From Candidatus Pacearchaeota archaeon (GTDB lineage Archaea > Nanoarchaeota > Nanoarchaeia > Pacearchaeales > GW2011-AR1): a stretch of 23,190 bases of DNA. Below, in pieces: positions 7,497 to 13,974 of this stretch (its first letter is position 1; each line of letters starts with the position of its first letter). Under the pieces are notes generated by a model, which saw only the letters and a list, made by a program, of their open reading frames with translations, did no database searches and had not been told where the DNA came from. Location of the stretch: NCBI GenBank assembly GCA_002690445.1, contig NZER01000070.1, forward strand, positions 1-23,190. Reading direction: 5' to 3'. Made by a program: the position numbers and the translations under genes.

Positions 7497-8570
7497 TTAC
7501 GGAACGATTATTCCTGTCTCCTCATCCCAATTAGGCGGAGATACAACATTTCCGTGACCTAGATGCGCGAACGCGTAAGGCTTGGGAGGGTTTTCTCCGA
7601 ACTTTAATGTGTATGCAACGTGGTGATAGTGGGAAAGGAACAGTTTGACTAACCACCGACGCGATCTCATCTGGATTTCTCCATCAGAAAGACGTCCTTG
7701 TGCATACGCCTGACCTGCTTTTGTAGATTTTCCTACAGTACCTATCTTTTTTTCTGCTATGTCTGCAAACTTACCTTCGTCGTTCTGTTTCTGCTGCTTA
7801 GCCTTATATTCAAGGAATAGCGGTGCATAAAAGTTTTTCGGGTTGTTTATCTGACGAATACAGAGTTGATCACTGATTTTGTAACACAGCGTCTTTAGAT
7901 CAGCGTTATATGGTCGCTTGGCTAAAGCCTTGATTAAGGAATCTGTAGTAACGCCTTTACCAGTTTCTACGCCCTTTTTCCTATCTTGTGCGCCTCTCCA
8001 TAGACTGTCAGCCTTTCTATTCAGACTTACAGCTATATTGGTAACTTCTTCAAGAGTCGGTTTTGATCCGGAAACCATTTCTTTGACTAGCTTTGTAGAC
8101 TTTTCTTTGCCAAGCCATTCATGGGTTGGGTCTAGTCCTGCATAGCGCCATATGTTTCCGACATACTGAGCCTTGTCCATATCTATGTATGCCATTAATC
8201 CCGCAGAGATCAGTGGTCCGATTCCTAGAATGCTGTTGAGCCATCTGCCGAGTTCCTGACCTTCAACATAGTAAGTCAAAACTTTTGCTAATGTGTCTTC
8301 TGCCTGTTGTCGATAGGCAGAGAACCACTCTATGACGTAACTGTCCTTTGATCTTTCTTTTAATGATCGAATTTGGTTATTGGTTCGTATTCGATCACCC
8401 TGCATCTGGTAGAAAGCGTTTACCAGAAAACGTATCTCATCTTTACCTGTCATCTCTGCAGCCGCTTTTGCTGCAGTTCTATTGATGGGCGGTAGTGTTA
8501 GGTCTTCTAGACCATACGCCTCTATAGGATTTTCGTATTCTTCCATCTCCGTTATCTCCGTAGTGACCAT
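7497..8570 (-). CDS. IS110-transposase-like (Tnp_20/HhH) phage protein without nuclease domain
   Basis: Residues 113-148 carry the helix-hairpin-helix core of the IS110 C-terminal domain: SILGIGPLISAGLMAYID then IWRYAGLDPTHEW. A second conserved block, AKRPYNADLKTLCYKI (217-232), matches phage homologues that read KRPWNA-x-LKTLCWKIGES. An RuvC-like DEDD nuclease domain, present at the N-terminus of true IS110 enzymes, is absent; residues 40-110 are a long helical, probably coiled-coil stretch instead. Between the two conserved blocks lies an extra charged segment of about 65 residues (152-217) that I do not remember in relatives. There are no inverted repeats or a second IS gene, so this is a domesticated DNA-binding protein, not a mobile element. 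First gene after the promoter at 8.65 kb, with AAGGAG before the ATG. Confidence 0.8.
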   Translation of the reverse strand: MVTTEITEMEEYENPIEAYGLEDLTLPPINRTAAKAAAEMTGKDEIRFLVNAFYQMQGDRIRTNNQIRSLKERSKDSYVIEWFSAYRQQAEDTLAKVLTYYVEGQELGRWLNSILGIGPLISAGLMAYIDMDKAQYVGNIWRYAGLDPTHEWLGKEKSTKLVKEMVSGSKPTLEEVTNIAVSLNRKADSLWRGAQDRKKGVETGKGVTTDSLIKALAKRPYNADLKTLCYKISDQLCIRQINNPKNFYAPLFLEYKAKQQKQNDEGKFADIAEKKIGTVGKSTKAGQAYAQGRLSDGEIQMRSRRWLVKLFLSHYHHVAYTLKFGENPPKPYAFAHLGHGNVVSPPNWDEETGIIVP

Positions 8571-8622
8571 AATTTAACTCCTTTATAATCTAAGAATCAC
8601 AGCTTAATATATTGTTAGTGTC

Positions 8623-8653
8623 AGTATAACTATACCCATATGAGGTATGTCAA
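8623..8653 (-). promoter_or_regulatory. Sigma70-like promoter (leftward), start of unit iv
   Basis: Minus-strand TTGACA (8648-8653) and TATACT (8623-8628) are separated by 19 bp. The promoter begins five bases after the stop of the Cas2/ChrB-like gene and would give a leader of about 45 nt before the 357-aa gene. Confidence 0.75.
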
Positions 8654-8657
8654 ACTA

Positions 8658-9158
8658 TTAATAACCTTTTCCGGTTTCTCGATTTTCGATTTGCTGTACT
8701 TGTACGCGAAACGCATCTACAGCATCTTGAATATCGTCGTCTTGTCTTAGTGAAGAGACATAATCTAGGTGTGCCAGTCGATCACTAAGAGATGACAGTC
8801 TTTTTGAATACCCACGTTTGCGGGAGGCAGATTCTGACGCTAGAGCATTTGCATCTTCTAGTTCTTCAATTTTAGTTTCTGTTTCTTCAAACAGTCGCCT
8901 GATGAAGGAATCGTATGCATCGACTAATACGCCTATGCGGGATACAGAAACTTCTCCTTTGACTACCATCAGATCTTGTCTAAGGGTTTTTAATTTCTTA
9001 TATACTTTTGGGGTGTATGGGATGCAGTAAACACTTTGGGAGTGCATTGCCGCACCTAACGATTTGAATTGTCTAAGAAGTCTCACTCGCTTAGTAAAAT
9101 CCTTACCCGCCATATCAAAGAATATAAGTACCCATTTATTTAAATGTTTGTTTTTCAT
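8658..9158 (-). CDS. Cas2/ChrB/PaaX-like ferredoxin-fold protein with helical tail (166 aa)
   Basis: Residues 8-48 read KWVLIFFDMAGKDFTKRVRL, LLRQFKSLGAAMHSQSVYC, then IPYTP. That is a hydrophobic first strand ending in Asp, a basic helix with R-x(n)-LR-x-F-K-x-LGA, and a second strand with SQSVYCIP. This is the strand-helix-strand layout of the Cas2/VapD and ChrB N-terminal/PaaX C-terminal superfamily (compare the ChrB pattern R-x-LWR-x-L-k-x-LGA-x(n)-GV-x-xLP). After about residue 75 it becomes a charged helical, coiled-coil tail. Cas2-type folds can be nucleases, toxins or structural dimers; the Asp16 equivalent is present but other catalytic residues are uncertain. Last gene of the unit that starts with the DUF3150-like gene, four bases after the previous stop. 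No CRISPR array or cas1 is nearby. Confidence 0.7.
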   Translation of the reverse strand: MKNKHLNKWVLIFFDMAGKDFTKRVRLLRQFKSLGAAMHSQSVYCIPYTPKVYKKLKTLRQDLMVVKGEVSVSRIGVLVDAYDSFIRRLFEETETKIEELEDANALASESASRKRGYSKRLSSLSDRLAHLDYVSSLRQDDDIQDAVDAFRVQVQQIENRETGKGY

Positions 9159-9162
9159 AGTC

Positions 9163-9375
9163 CTAGCCTGTATAGATAACCTGTCCTTCCGGTGTGTGTA
9201 TGTGGGGCTTGTGTCCTACCTTTTCCTTAATGGCGAACTCACGCATTACCGTATCGACAACTCTTTCAGAACTCATTCCGGGTGGGAATCCTTTTTTAAG
9301 TTCGATCTTGATGTCATCACCATCAAACACAACCTCAATTTCTTGGTTTCCTTTTTTGAGTAGTATCTTTTCCAT
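9163..9375 (-). CDS. Small protein, possibly DUF2997-like (70 aa)
   Basis: Opens with a beta-hairpin-like MEKILLKKGNQEIEVVFDG, continues into IKIELKKGFPPG and one amphipathic helix, and ends with HIHTPEGQVIYTG. The length and the order beta-beta-Gly-turn-helix resemble DUF2997, which is often encoded beside DUF1257 and a Ycf46-type ATPase. The usual Cys of DUF2997 is not visible, so the match is weak and rests partly on gene order. GGGAGA lies upstream of the ATG. Sits one base after the DUF1257-like stop. Confidence 0.6.
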   Translation of the reverse strand: MEKILLKKGNQEIEVVFDGDDIKIELKKGFPPGMSSERVVDTVMREFAIKEKVGHKPHIHTPEGQVIYTG

Positions 9376-9376
9376 A

Positions 9377-9685
9377 TTAATTATTTCTCCCTATCTGTAC
9401 GTTTCGTACCGTCCATCCACGATTTTTAGTTCTCCAGTTCGTGGTAAACCTTTCCTTATTAAAGTTCGATTTAATTTCATCAACAGTGGTTTGATCATTA
9501 CTTCTGTACTGGTATCGTCCATCATCCATCTTCAGTAATCCGAATTGCTTGTTGCCGTTTCGGAACTCAATACCGTTGTACTGTCGATAAGAGGAGTAGC
9601 CTTTTTCTTTAGCTATCGCCTCAATTTTTGCGACATCTTTTTCATCGACGTATCCAAATGTTTTGTATGTTATGTAGCAGGGCAT
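9377..9685 (-). CDS. DUF1257-like (Ycf35-like) protein (102 aa)
   Basis: The start MPCYITYKTFGYVDEKDVAK, a helix, and then EKGYSSYRQYNG resemble the DUF1257/Ycf35 family, whose members begin MSHF-x-TIKT, have a helix ending in a LG-x-Y turn and finish with a basic helix and a short last strand. Here the last part is FNKERFTTNWRTKNRGWTV followed by RNVQI. The family function is unknown; in algal plastids and cyanobacteria Ycf35 occurs together with the AAA+ ATPase Ycf46, and a Ycf46-type ATPase is encoded 1.2 kb upstream here. That pairing raises confidence in both calls. AAAGGAG precedes the ATG. Confidence 0.6.
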   Translation of the reverse strand: MPCYITYKTFGYVDEKDVAKIEAIAKEKGYSSYRQYNGIEFRNGNKQFGLLKMDDGRYQYRSNDQTTVDEIKSNFNKERFTTNWRTKNRGWTVRNVQIGRNN

Positions 9686-9696
9686 ATTTTTCTCCT

Positions 9697-9981
9697 TTAG
9701 TTTAGAACTACTGCTCGTACTTCAAAGTTTCTTGATCCTTTATTTGCCAATGCCTTCTGGTTAACAACGTTACCTATGTAATCAGCGCCGTTTTCCATGA
9801 AGTGGATCAAGTGTTTGCAGTTTTTAATCATTTCGTTTCGATATATAAATTTTTGTTTACCCATCTTCCAAGCGGTACAGGTGCAATAGACTCGATAGTC
9901 TTGTCCGACACGTAGTTCGTATGTTGTACCTTTATTCTGCCTTTTTGGGTCAGTGCTGCTTATTTCTGCCAGTACTACCAT
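9697..9981 (-). CDS. SWIM zinc-finger protein (94 aa)
   Basis: A SWIM-type site is plain: C33-T-C35 and, after 19 residues, C55-K-H57, following a strand pair (TYELRVGQDYRVYC). SWIM fingers (CxC-x(n)-CxH) bind DNA or proteins and occur with SWI/SNF ATPases, MuDR transposases and stand-alone partners of ATPases. The protein is little more than the finger plus a C-terminal arm that ends in EVRAVVLN. This tail nearly repeats the end of the DUF3150-like protein upstream and resembles the end of the AAA+ ATPase. Its ATG overlaps the upstream stop (TAATG). Confidence 0.82.
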   Translation of the reverse strand: MVVLAEISSTDPKRQNKGTTYELRVGQDYRVYCTCTAWKMGKQKFIYRNEMIKNCKHLIHFMENGADYIGNVVNQKALANKGSRNFEVRAVVLN

Positions 9982-10826
9982 TAGTCCAACACCACCGCTC
10001 TGACTTGGTCGAGAGTTACGGTAGAGGCAGACTTTTTCAGCGCCTCTGCGTTCTCATTAGTCGGATTTGCTGCAAGCGTAAAAGCGGCTTGCCTTAGTTG
10101 CGGGTCATTAGAAAGATCCATAGCAGTCAGACGATCAATTAGAGTCTGTACCCTACGCATTGTTCTGCCGTCTAAGGTTCCGTCACTAATAGCTTTTTGT
10201 ATGGCTGATGCTGCTGTAGTAGCCTCTTCTCTGAGAGAGTTAATGGATTCTACAGCCCACTCTAGGTAAAGCTGTTCACCGGACTCGTCACCGACCACAG
10301 AACTGCTTAGTGATGCCATGAAGTAGACAGACCTGAAACTAAACTTACTTTTCACAAAATCTGCTGTGGGGTAGTGGTTTTCCAGTATGTCTCTGTACTC
10401 TTCGTTGTTAGTTAAGAAGTCTGTACGTCTTTCTTCGTATCGAGCAATAAAGCTATCTACTTCAGCATAGAAAGCGCCTTCTTCTATTTTTAAAAGATCT
10501 TTTAGCTGATCATAATTATTGAATGGTATGAAATACGCTCCAGTTATAAAGAAGGGGAATCCCAATCTTTCAGCTATGTTTCTCGCACGGCTGACATAGT
10601 TAAGGAACCTGTTCTTTTCTTTAACTGGAAGAAGTCTCTTCTTGCCAAGAGTTATAAAAGATGGAACCTTTTGTAGTCCTACATCATTCGCTTCAAGTTT
10701 AGTCTCCATCGACCATACTCCACCCTGTATTTGTACAAGGATTCCCTTCTGCTGAAGGTTTCTGTATGCCGATCCGGTGTCATTAATGCTAAGTGGTGTC
10801 TCAGCCGTCCATGTATCTGTTGTCAT
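9981..10826 (-). CDS. DUF3150-like protein (281 aa)
   Basis: After a short N-terminal arm, GVWSMETKLEANDVGL (36-51) is followed by VPSFITLGKKRLLPVKEKN, a helix RFLNYVSRARNIAERLGFPF, and FITGAYFIPFNNY. This series (W near the start, LG-x-K-x-L, an RNIAERLG-like helix, then a G-x-Y/A-x-P turn) resembles DUF3150, a family of unknown function usually encoded near AAA+ ATPases of the MoxR/CobS class. The rest is helical, with an Arg/Glu-rich middle and an Ala-rich end. It closes with DQVRAVVLD, near-identical in amino acids but not in codons to the end of the SWIM protein. It leads the five-gene unit behind the promoter at 10.88 kb and has AGGAGA well placed. Confidence 0.7.
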   Translation of the reverse strand: MTTDTWTAETPLSINDTGSAYRNLQQKGILVQIQGGVWSMETKLEANDVGLQKVPSFITLGKKRLLPVKEKNRFLNYVSRARNIAERLGFPFFITGAYFIPFNNYDQLKDLLKIEEGAFYAEVDSFIARYEERRTDFLTNNEEYRDILENHYPTADFVKSKFSFRSVYFMASLSSSVVGDESGEQLYLEWAVESINSLREEATTAASAIQKAISDGTLDGRTMRRVQTLIDRLTAMDLSNDPQLRQAAFTLAANPTNENAEALKKSASTVTLDQVRAVVLD

Positions 10827-10855
10827 TTCGATCTCCTGTCTTTATTTATACTTGT

Positions 10856-10886
10856 ATGATATCAAACTATGGGTACAGTTTGTCAA
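10856..10886 (-). promoter_or_regulatory. Sigma70-like promoter (leftward), start of unit iii
   Basis: Minus-strand TTGACA (10881-10886), a 19-bp spacer and TATCAT (10856-10861). The block TATCATACAAGTAT is identical to that of the promoter upstream of the AAA+ ATPase gene, and TTGACAAAC is also shared. The two units are therefore probably controlled alike. Confidence 0.75.
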
Positions 10887-10887
10887 G

Positions 10888-12492
10888 TTAATTCAAATTT
10901 ACGCCTCTAATTGTTTCGGAGGGATTTTTTCTGGGTTTAGGTGTGACCTTTACCATCTCTCCGTCTTGTGCGAACTCACACCTATCCACAGCCCATCTGC
11001 GATCATTCTCAAGTTCTTCTGCATTGAGTACTGATACTGGAACAAGTCCCTCAGCCGACTCAATAACATGAGTTGCATTAAGTTCTTCGTCTCTGGCGAA
11101 AGCTTTCTTCATACCTTTCAATACAACTTTTTCTATCTCTCTTCCAGAGAATCCGTTGGTAGCATTAGACATATCTTTCATGCCTAGTTTTACCAAGTCA
11201 GTTAGCTGACTTCTCTTCTCTAGATGAATTTCTAGAATGCGCTCTCGGTCTGTTGCATTAGGTAGATCTACCCAGAACAGTGAGTCGAATCGACTTAACA
11301 AAGCAGGGGGTAATCCTGAAACGCTGTTAGCTGTTACTACTAAGTAGATAACCTTGTCAGAAGGTCGCTCTTCCATCCATGTAAGTAATTGACCAAAGAC
11401 GCGCTTGGTTACTCCGCTATCAAAGTTGCCAGATGACTCAACACCTGCCATACCCTTTTCGATCTCATCCACCCACACAACAGCAGGAGACAGAGCCTCG
11501 ATCTGGTCTAATGCGGTACGCATGTTCTCTTCAGATTGTCCGACTAATGAGCCGAATATCTTGGAGAGGTCAAAGTGCATAAGAGGAAGACCCCATTCGC
11601 GTGCTACGCACTTTGCGGATAGTGATTTACCTGTGCCGGGAAGTCCTAGCAGGAATACACCTTTGGGTGCATCTATACCAAATTCCCTAGCTTTGGGGTC
11701 CATTACAGACCTCTTTTCTTCCTCAAGCCATCGCTTAAGGTTGTCCAATCCGCCTACAGAATTCATATCATCTGTAAAGGGTTCATATGTAATAAGACCG
11801 CCTTTTTCTAGCGTCTTAGCTTTCTCAGACATAAATATGTCTGGATCTAAGCAAGCTGTTACAGTGCCGTCTTTTTTGATTTTGCGGGTCTTAACCATAG
11901 ACAGAGCAACGGCGTTTTCTACTTCGTCCTCAGTCATACCACTAGCATTAGCTATAACAGCCTCTTTAATGGTTTTGGTTGTCTTTAGAAAATCATATGC
12001 TCTGATCTGAGAATCAATGATTTCGGTGATGGTTTCCTTGTTAGGAAGAGTGTATGGAATGATTTGGATAAATCTTTTTAACTCTTCAGGAATTTGTAAT
12101 ACAGAGGCAACAATTACTGCGGTATGTTGTTTTCCTGCCTGTCTCCAATTGTAGTATCCATCTATTAGCGGCTGTATGAAATCAATCATCGCCTCTTTTC
12201 CATAACAAAGATGATAGTTTTCTAGGACAGAGATCGAACCAGCGGGTTTTTGCCCTATCTGCTCTAAAGCTAGAATAGGATCGTTTGGCTCACCTGTTTG
12301 CTGCTGTCGTGATGCGGGGTTTGTGTGGTCCCATCCGTCTGTGTATCTCCATGTGGATACTGGAACACCGCCTCCTATATCGGCTGAAAGGTTCTCAATA
12401 GCATTTATTGCTCTTTCTGGCTCAGCAGCCGTTACATAAAGTAGTGGGTATCCAGCCCTGTAATATGCGGAAAAATCTTCTTTAAAACTCAT
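10888..12492 (-). CDS. Ycf46-family AAA+ ATPase (534 aa)
   Basis: The C-terminal AAA+ module (about 235-480) has all the parts: VGGLDNLKRWLEEEKR (246-261), Walker A GLPGTGKS (283-290), the FGSLVGQSEENMR helix (313-325), Walker B VVWVDE (338-343) with the following IEK, sensor 1 N389 in VVTANS, the arginine-finger region LLSRFDSLFWVDLP (398-411) and sensor 2 GFSGREIE (448-455). The wording GGLDNLK-x-WL, LVGQSE and DEIEKG is typical of Ycf46 rather than FtsH or CDC48. Residues 1-230 are the Ycf46 N-terminal domain, with a P-loop-like but degenerate TAAEPERA (21-28). The protein would form a hexamer that remodels a partner using ATP; substrates are unknown. It ends in TIRGVNLN, resembling the tails of two neighbours. 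Own promoter and strong CCGGAG site upstream. Confidence 0.93.
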   Translation of the reverse strand: MSFKEDFSAYYRAGYPLLYVTAAEPERAINAIENLSADIGGGVPVSTWRYTDGWDHTNPASRQQQTGEPNDPILALEQIGQKPAGSISVLENYHLCYGKEAMIDFIQPLIDGYYNWRQAGKQHTAVIVASVLQIPEELKRFIQIIPYTLPNKETITEIIDSQIRAYDFLKTTKTIKEAVIANASGMTEDEVENAVALSMVKTRKIKKDGTVTACLDPDIFMSEKAKTLEKGGLITYEPFTDDMNSVGGLDNLKRWLEEEKRSVMDPKAREFGIDAPKGVFLLGLPGTGKSLSAKCVAREWGLPLMHFDLSKIFGSLVGQSEENMRTALDQIEALSPAVVWVDEIEKGMAGVESSGNFDSGVTKRVFGQLLTWMEERPSDKVIYLVVTANSVSGLPPALLSRFDSLFWVDLPNATDRERILEIHLEKRSQLTDLVKLGMKDMSNATNGFSGREIEKVVLKGMKKAFARDEELNATHVIESAEGLVPVSVLNAEELENDRRWAVDRCEFAQDGEMVKVTPKPRKNPSETIRGVNLN

Positions 12493-12523
12493 TTCTTACT
12501 CCGGTAAAATATTTGATACTTGT

Positions 12524-12554
12524 ATGATAGCAGCCCACTATGCACGTTTGTCAA
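12524..12554 (-). promoter_or_regulatory. Sigma70-like promoter (leftward) of the AAA+ ATPase gene
   Basis: Minus-strand TTGACA (12549-12554), a 19-bp spacer and TATCAT (12524-12529). It lies in the 84-bp gap between the zinc-ribbon gene and the ATPase start, giving a leader of about 25 nt. Confidence 0.75.
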
Positions 12555-12576
12555 GTATTTTATAGTTTTTAGAAAA

Positions 12577-12816
12577 TTAGCCTGATACTACTTTGGATGC
12601 GGTATTTAGTCTTTCGACTGTTCTTTCACTAGGACTGAAATGACATCCATGAAATTCGCTAAGACACCTTAGGCATCTATGGAACTTCTCATCGTCATCT
12701 TTGTCTTCGAAGTGAGCCACCCCTAAAGATCCACAGATAGGACAGCAGTCACTAGTCGTAGGATCGTTGGGGTTTTCATTAACGAATATATTGGTGGTAT
12801 CGGTATTGAATGACAT
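12577..12816 (-). CDS. Small zinc-ribbon protein (79 aa)
   Basis: CCPIC (24-28) and CLRC (48-51) provide a CxxC/CxxC ribbon, followed by a FHGCHF stretch (C58, H59) that might add to the site. The N-terminus is acidic and Asn-rich and likely disordered. It is the first gene of the left arm behind a long structured leader and is therefore a candidate early regulator. AGGG lies 11 bases before the ATG, a rather distant Shine-Dalgarno. Confidence 0.72.
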   Translation of the reverse strand: MSFNTDTTNIFVNENPNDPTTSDCCPICGSLGVAHFEDKDDDEKFHRCLRCLSEFHGCHFSPSERTVERLNTASKVVSG

Positions 12817-12837
12817 TGTGGTTCAGCCCTGATCGCA

Positions 12838-12913
12838 AGTATGTCGCATGTATATAATATTCTTATAATAAGTATGTGAGTATATTCTTATACTCTCTTT
12901 GCGGCATACTCAC
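12838..12913 (-). promoter_or_regulatory. Structured 5' leader with two overlapping, mutually exclusive hairpins
   Basis: In the minus-strand transcript GTGAGTAT (12913-12906) can pair perfectly with ATACTCAC (12883-12876). The overlapping AGTATGCCGC (12910-12901) can instead pair with GCGACATACT (12847-12838), with one mismatch. Both use AGTAT, so they cannot form together. Plus-strand direct repeats AAGTATGT (12837-12844 and 12870-12877) and TATTCTTATA (12858-12867 and 12883-12892) overlap the same stretch and could alternatively be operator half-sites. Confidence 0.45.
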
Positions 12914-12926
12914 CGTGAACTTCTTT

Positions 12927-12940
12927 TATATATATATATA
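12927..12940. repeat. Short (TA)7 simple repeat
   Basis: A plain TA dinucleotide run in the AT-rich divergent intergenic region, between the leftward promoter and the leader hairpins. It may ease strand opening, but no function is shown. Confidence 0.6.
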
Positions 12941-12972
12941 TTAGTACTTACCTTTTTCTTTCTTTCTTGGAA

Positions 12973-13002
12973 ATTTTACACCCCCGTTACTTGCAATGTC
13001 AA
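12973..13002 (-). promoter_or_regulatory. Leftward sigma70-like promoter at the divergence point
   Basis: Minus-strand TTGACA (12997-13002), an 18-bp spacer and TAAAAT (12973-12978). Transcripts would carry a leader of about 150 nt before the zinc-ribbon gene at 12816. The -35 box is only six bases from the -35 box of the rightward promoter. Confidence 0.7.
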
Positions 13003-13008
13003 TATCCC

Positions 13009-13038
13009 TTGACTTACGTATTTAGTAGCGCCTAACAT
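13009..13038 (+). promoter_or_regulatory. Rightward sigma70-like promoter at the divergence point
   Basis: TTGACT (13009-13014), an 18-bp spacer and TAACAT (13033-13038), about 35 bases before the first right-arm start. It is back-to-back with the leftward promoter. Confidence 0.65.
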
Positions 13039-13073
13039 ATAAGAAGAGATAGTAGATTAGCGATAAAGAAGGT

Positions 13074-13970
13074 ATGTTTCGGATGACGAGCGTTACTACC
13101 AAAAATCGTGTCCAAGAGTATCTGGTTATTCATTCAAGTGATCCCGTACTCAATGCTTCTGAGATAGGAAGAACAGTTGGCACAAGTAGACAGAGAGTCT
13201 GCCAGATTTTAGATTCAATTGGAGAAACTAGACATAAAAGACAGGTTAAAGCACTTCGACATAGGTGTCCGGTTTGTGAGATACCGATAAGTCGAAACGC
13301 TAAACATTGTAAAGAGCACAGCGTTAAGCGGCAGGAACGAAAAGAAGGATTTAACTATCTGTGCCGCTCTTGTTCGCAGTATAAGCCACTAGAACAATTT
13401 GCTAAAAGTAACAGACATTTTTCCGGTTATGAGACACGTTGTTTAATTTGCAAGGCTGAGTGGCAGCGAAGATATAACCAAACTCGCAAGGGTAAAGAAA
13501 GCCATCTTAAGGCTAATCGACGCTCATCTAGAAAATATCCTGAGCGTGTACGCGCTTATTATCAGGTTTATAAATCCGTACGAAGCGGGAATTTAGTTCC
13601 TGCCGAACAATGCGAGGAACGAGGATGCCGCGATACTAATGTTCGTGCCTCACACACGGATTACAATAAACCTTTGGAAGTACGTTGGCTGTGTGCATTA
13701 CATACCAGAAGAACTGATACTCCTAGAGTAAGTCATGTTTCTAGTAAGCTAGAAACTCAGTTTCGTGGATATATATTTGAACAGATTGATCATACTAATA
13801 GTGCAACAAGATGGATAAATGCTTTAAAAAGATATTATTGTCAGTCTGACATTAGTTATTCTCTTTTGATAGATGCCATTAATTCTCCAGAACCGATCCC
13901 CGGTTTAGGAAGGCAGTTTAAGATAAAGGCAAGGCGCTTTTTAGACAGTATTATCAAATCGTTGGATTAA
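13074..13970 (+). CDS. HTH protein with zinc fingers and HNH-like C-terminal motif (298 aa)
   Basis: Residues 26-45 form a helix-turn-helix (LNASEIGRTVGTSRQRVCQI). Then come several zinc sites: C65-x2-C68 with C79 and H82; C97-x2-C100 with C123-x2-C126, of the phage type where the second pair is followed by an Arg-rich helix; and C180/C185 with RASHTDYNKPLEVRWLC-ALH (191-210). The last pattern matches phage proteins whose HH-x-DY-x-KPL-x-V-x-WLC-x-x-CH motif is an HNH-like fold, here with SHTDY and a terminal H210. It could be a DNA-binding regulator or a nuclease. It is the first right-arm gene, as expected for an early or switch regulator. The start at Met1 has AAGG touching the ATG; Met4 (13083) has better spacing and may be used. 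Confidence 0.78.
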   Translation: MFRMTSVTTKNRVQEYLVIHSSDPVLNASEIGRTVGTSRQRVCQILDSIGETRHKRQVKALRHRCPVCEIPISRNAKHCKEHSVKRQERKEGFNYLCRSCSQYKPLEQFAKSNRHFSGYETRCLICKAEWQRRYNQTRKGKESHLKANRRSSRKYPERVRAYYQVYKSVRSGNLVPAEQCEERGCRDTNVRASHTDYNKPLEVRWLCALHTRRTDTPRVSHVSSKLETQFRGYIFEQIDHTNSATRWINALKRYYCQSDISYSLLIDAINSPEPIPGLGRQFKIKARRFLDSIIKSLD

Positions 13971-13974
13971 AGCC

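Noticed and set aside
7497..8570. An IS110 insertion sequence.
   Set aside because: The nuclease half is missing, no terminal repeats or target-site signs are seen, and the gene sits in an operon with its own promoter; it is treated as a phage gene.
8658..9158. A CRISPR-Cas adaptation locus, because of the Cas2-like fold.
   Set aside because: No repeat array and no cas1 or other cas gene is present; the resemblance is to the wider fold family.
11405..12010. A 201-codon open frame on the plus strand opposite the AAA+ ATPase gene.
   Set aside because: It is the antisense shadow of a gene with intact, ordered AAA+ motifs; its translation shows no domain.
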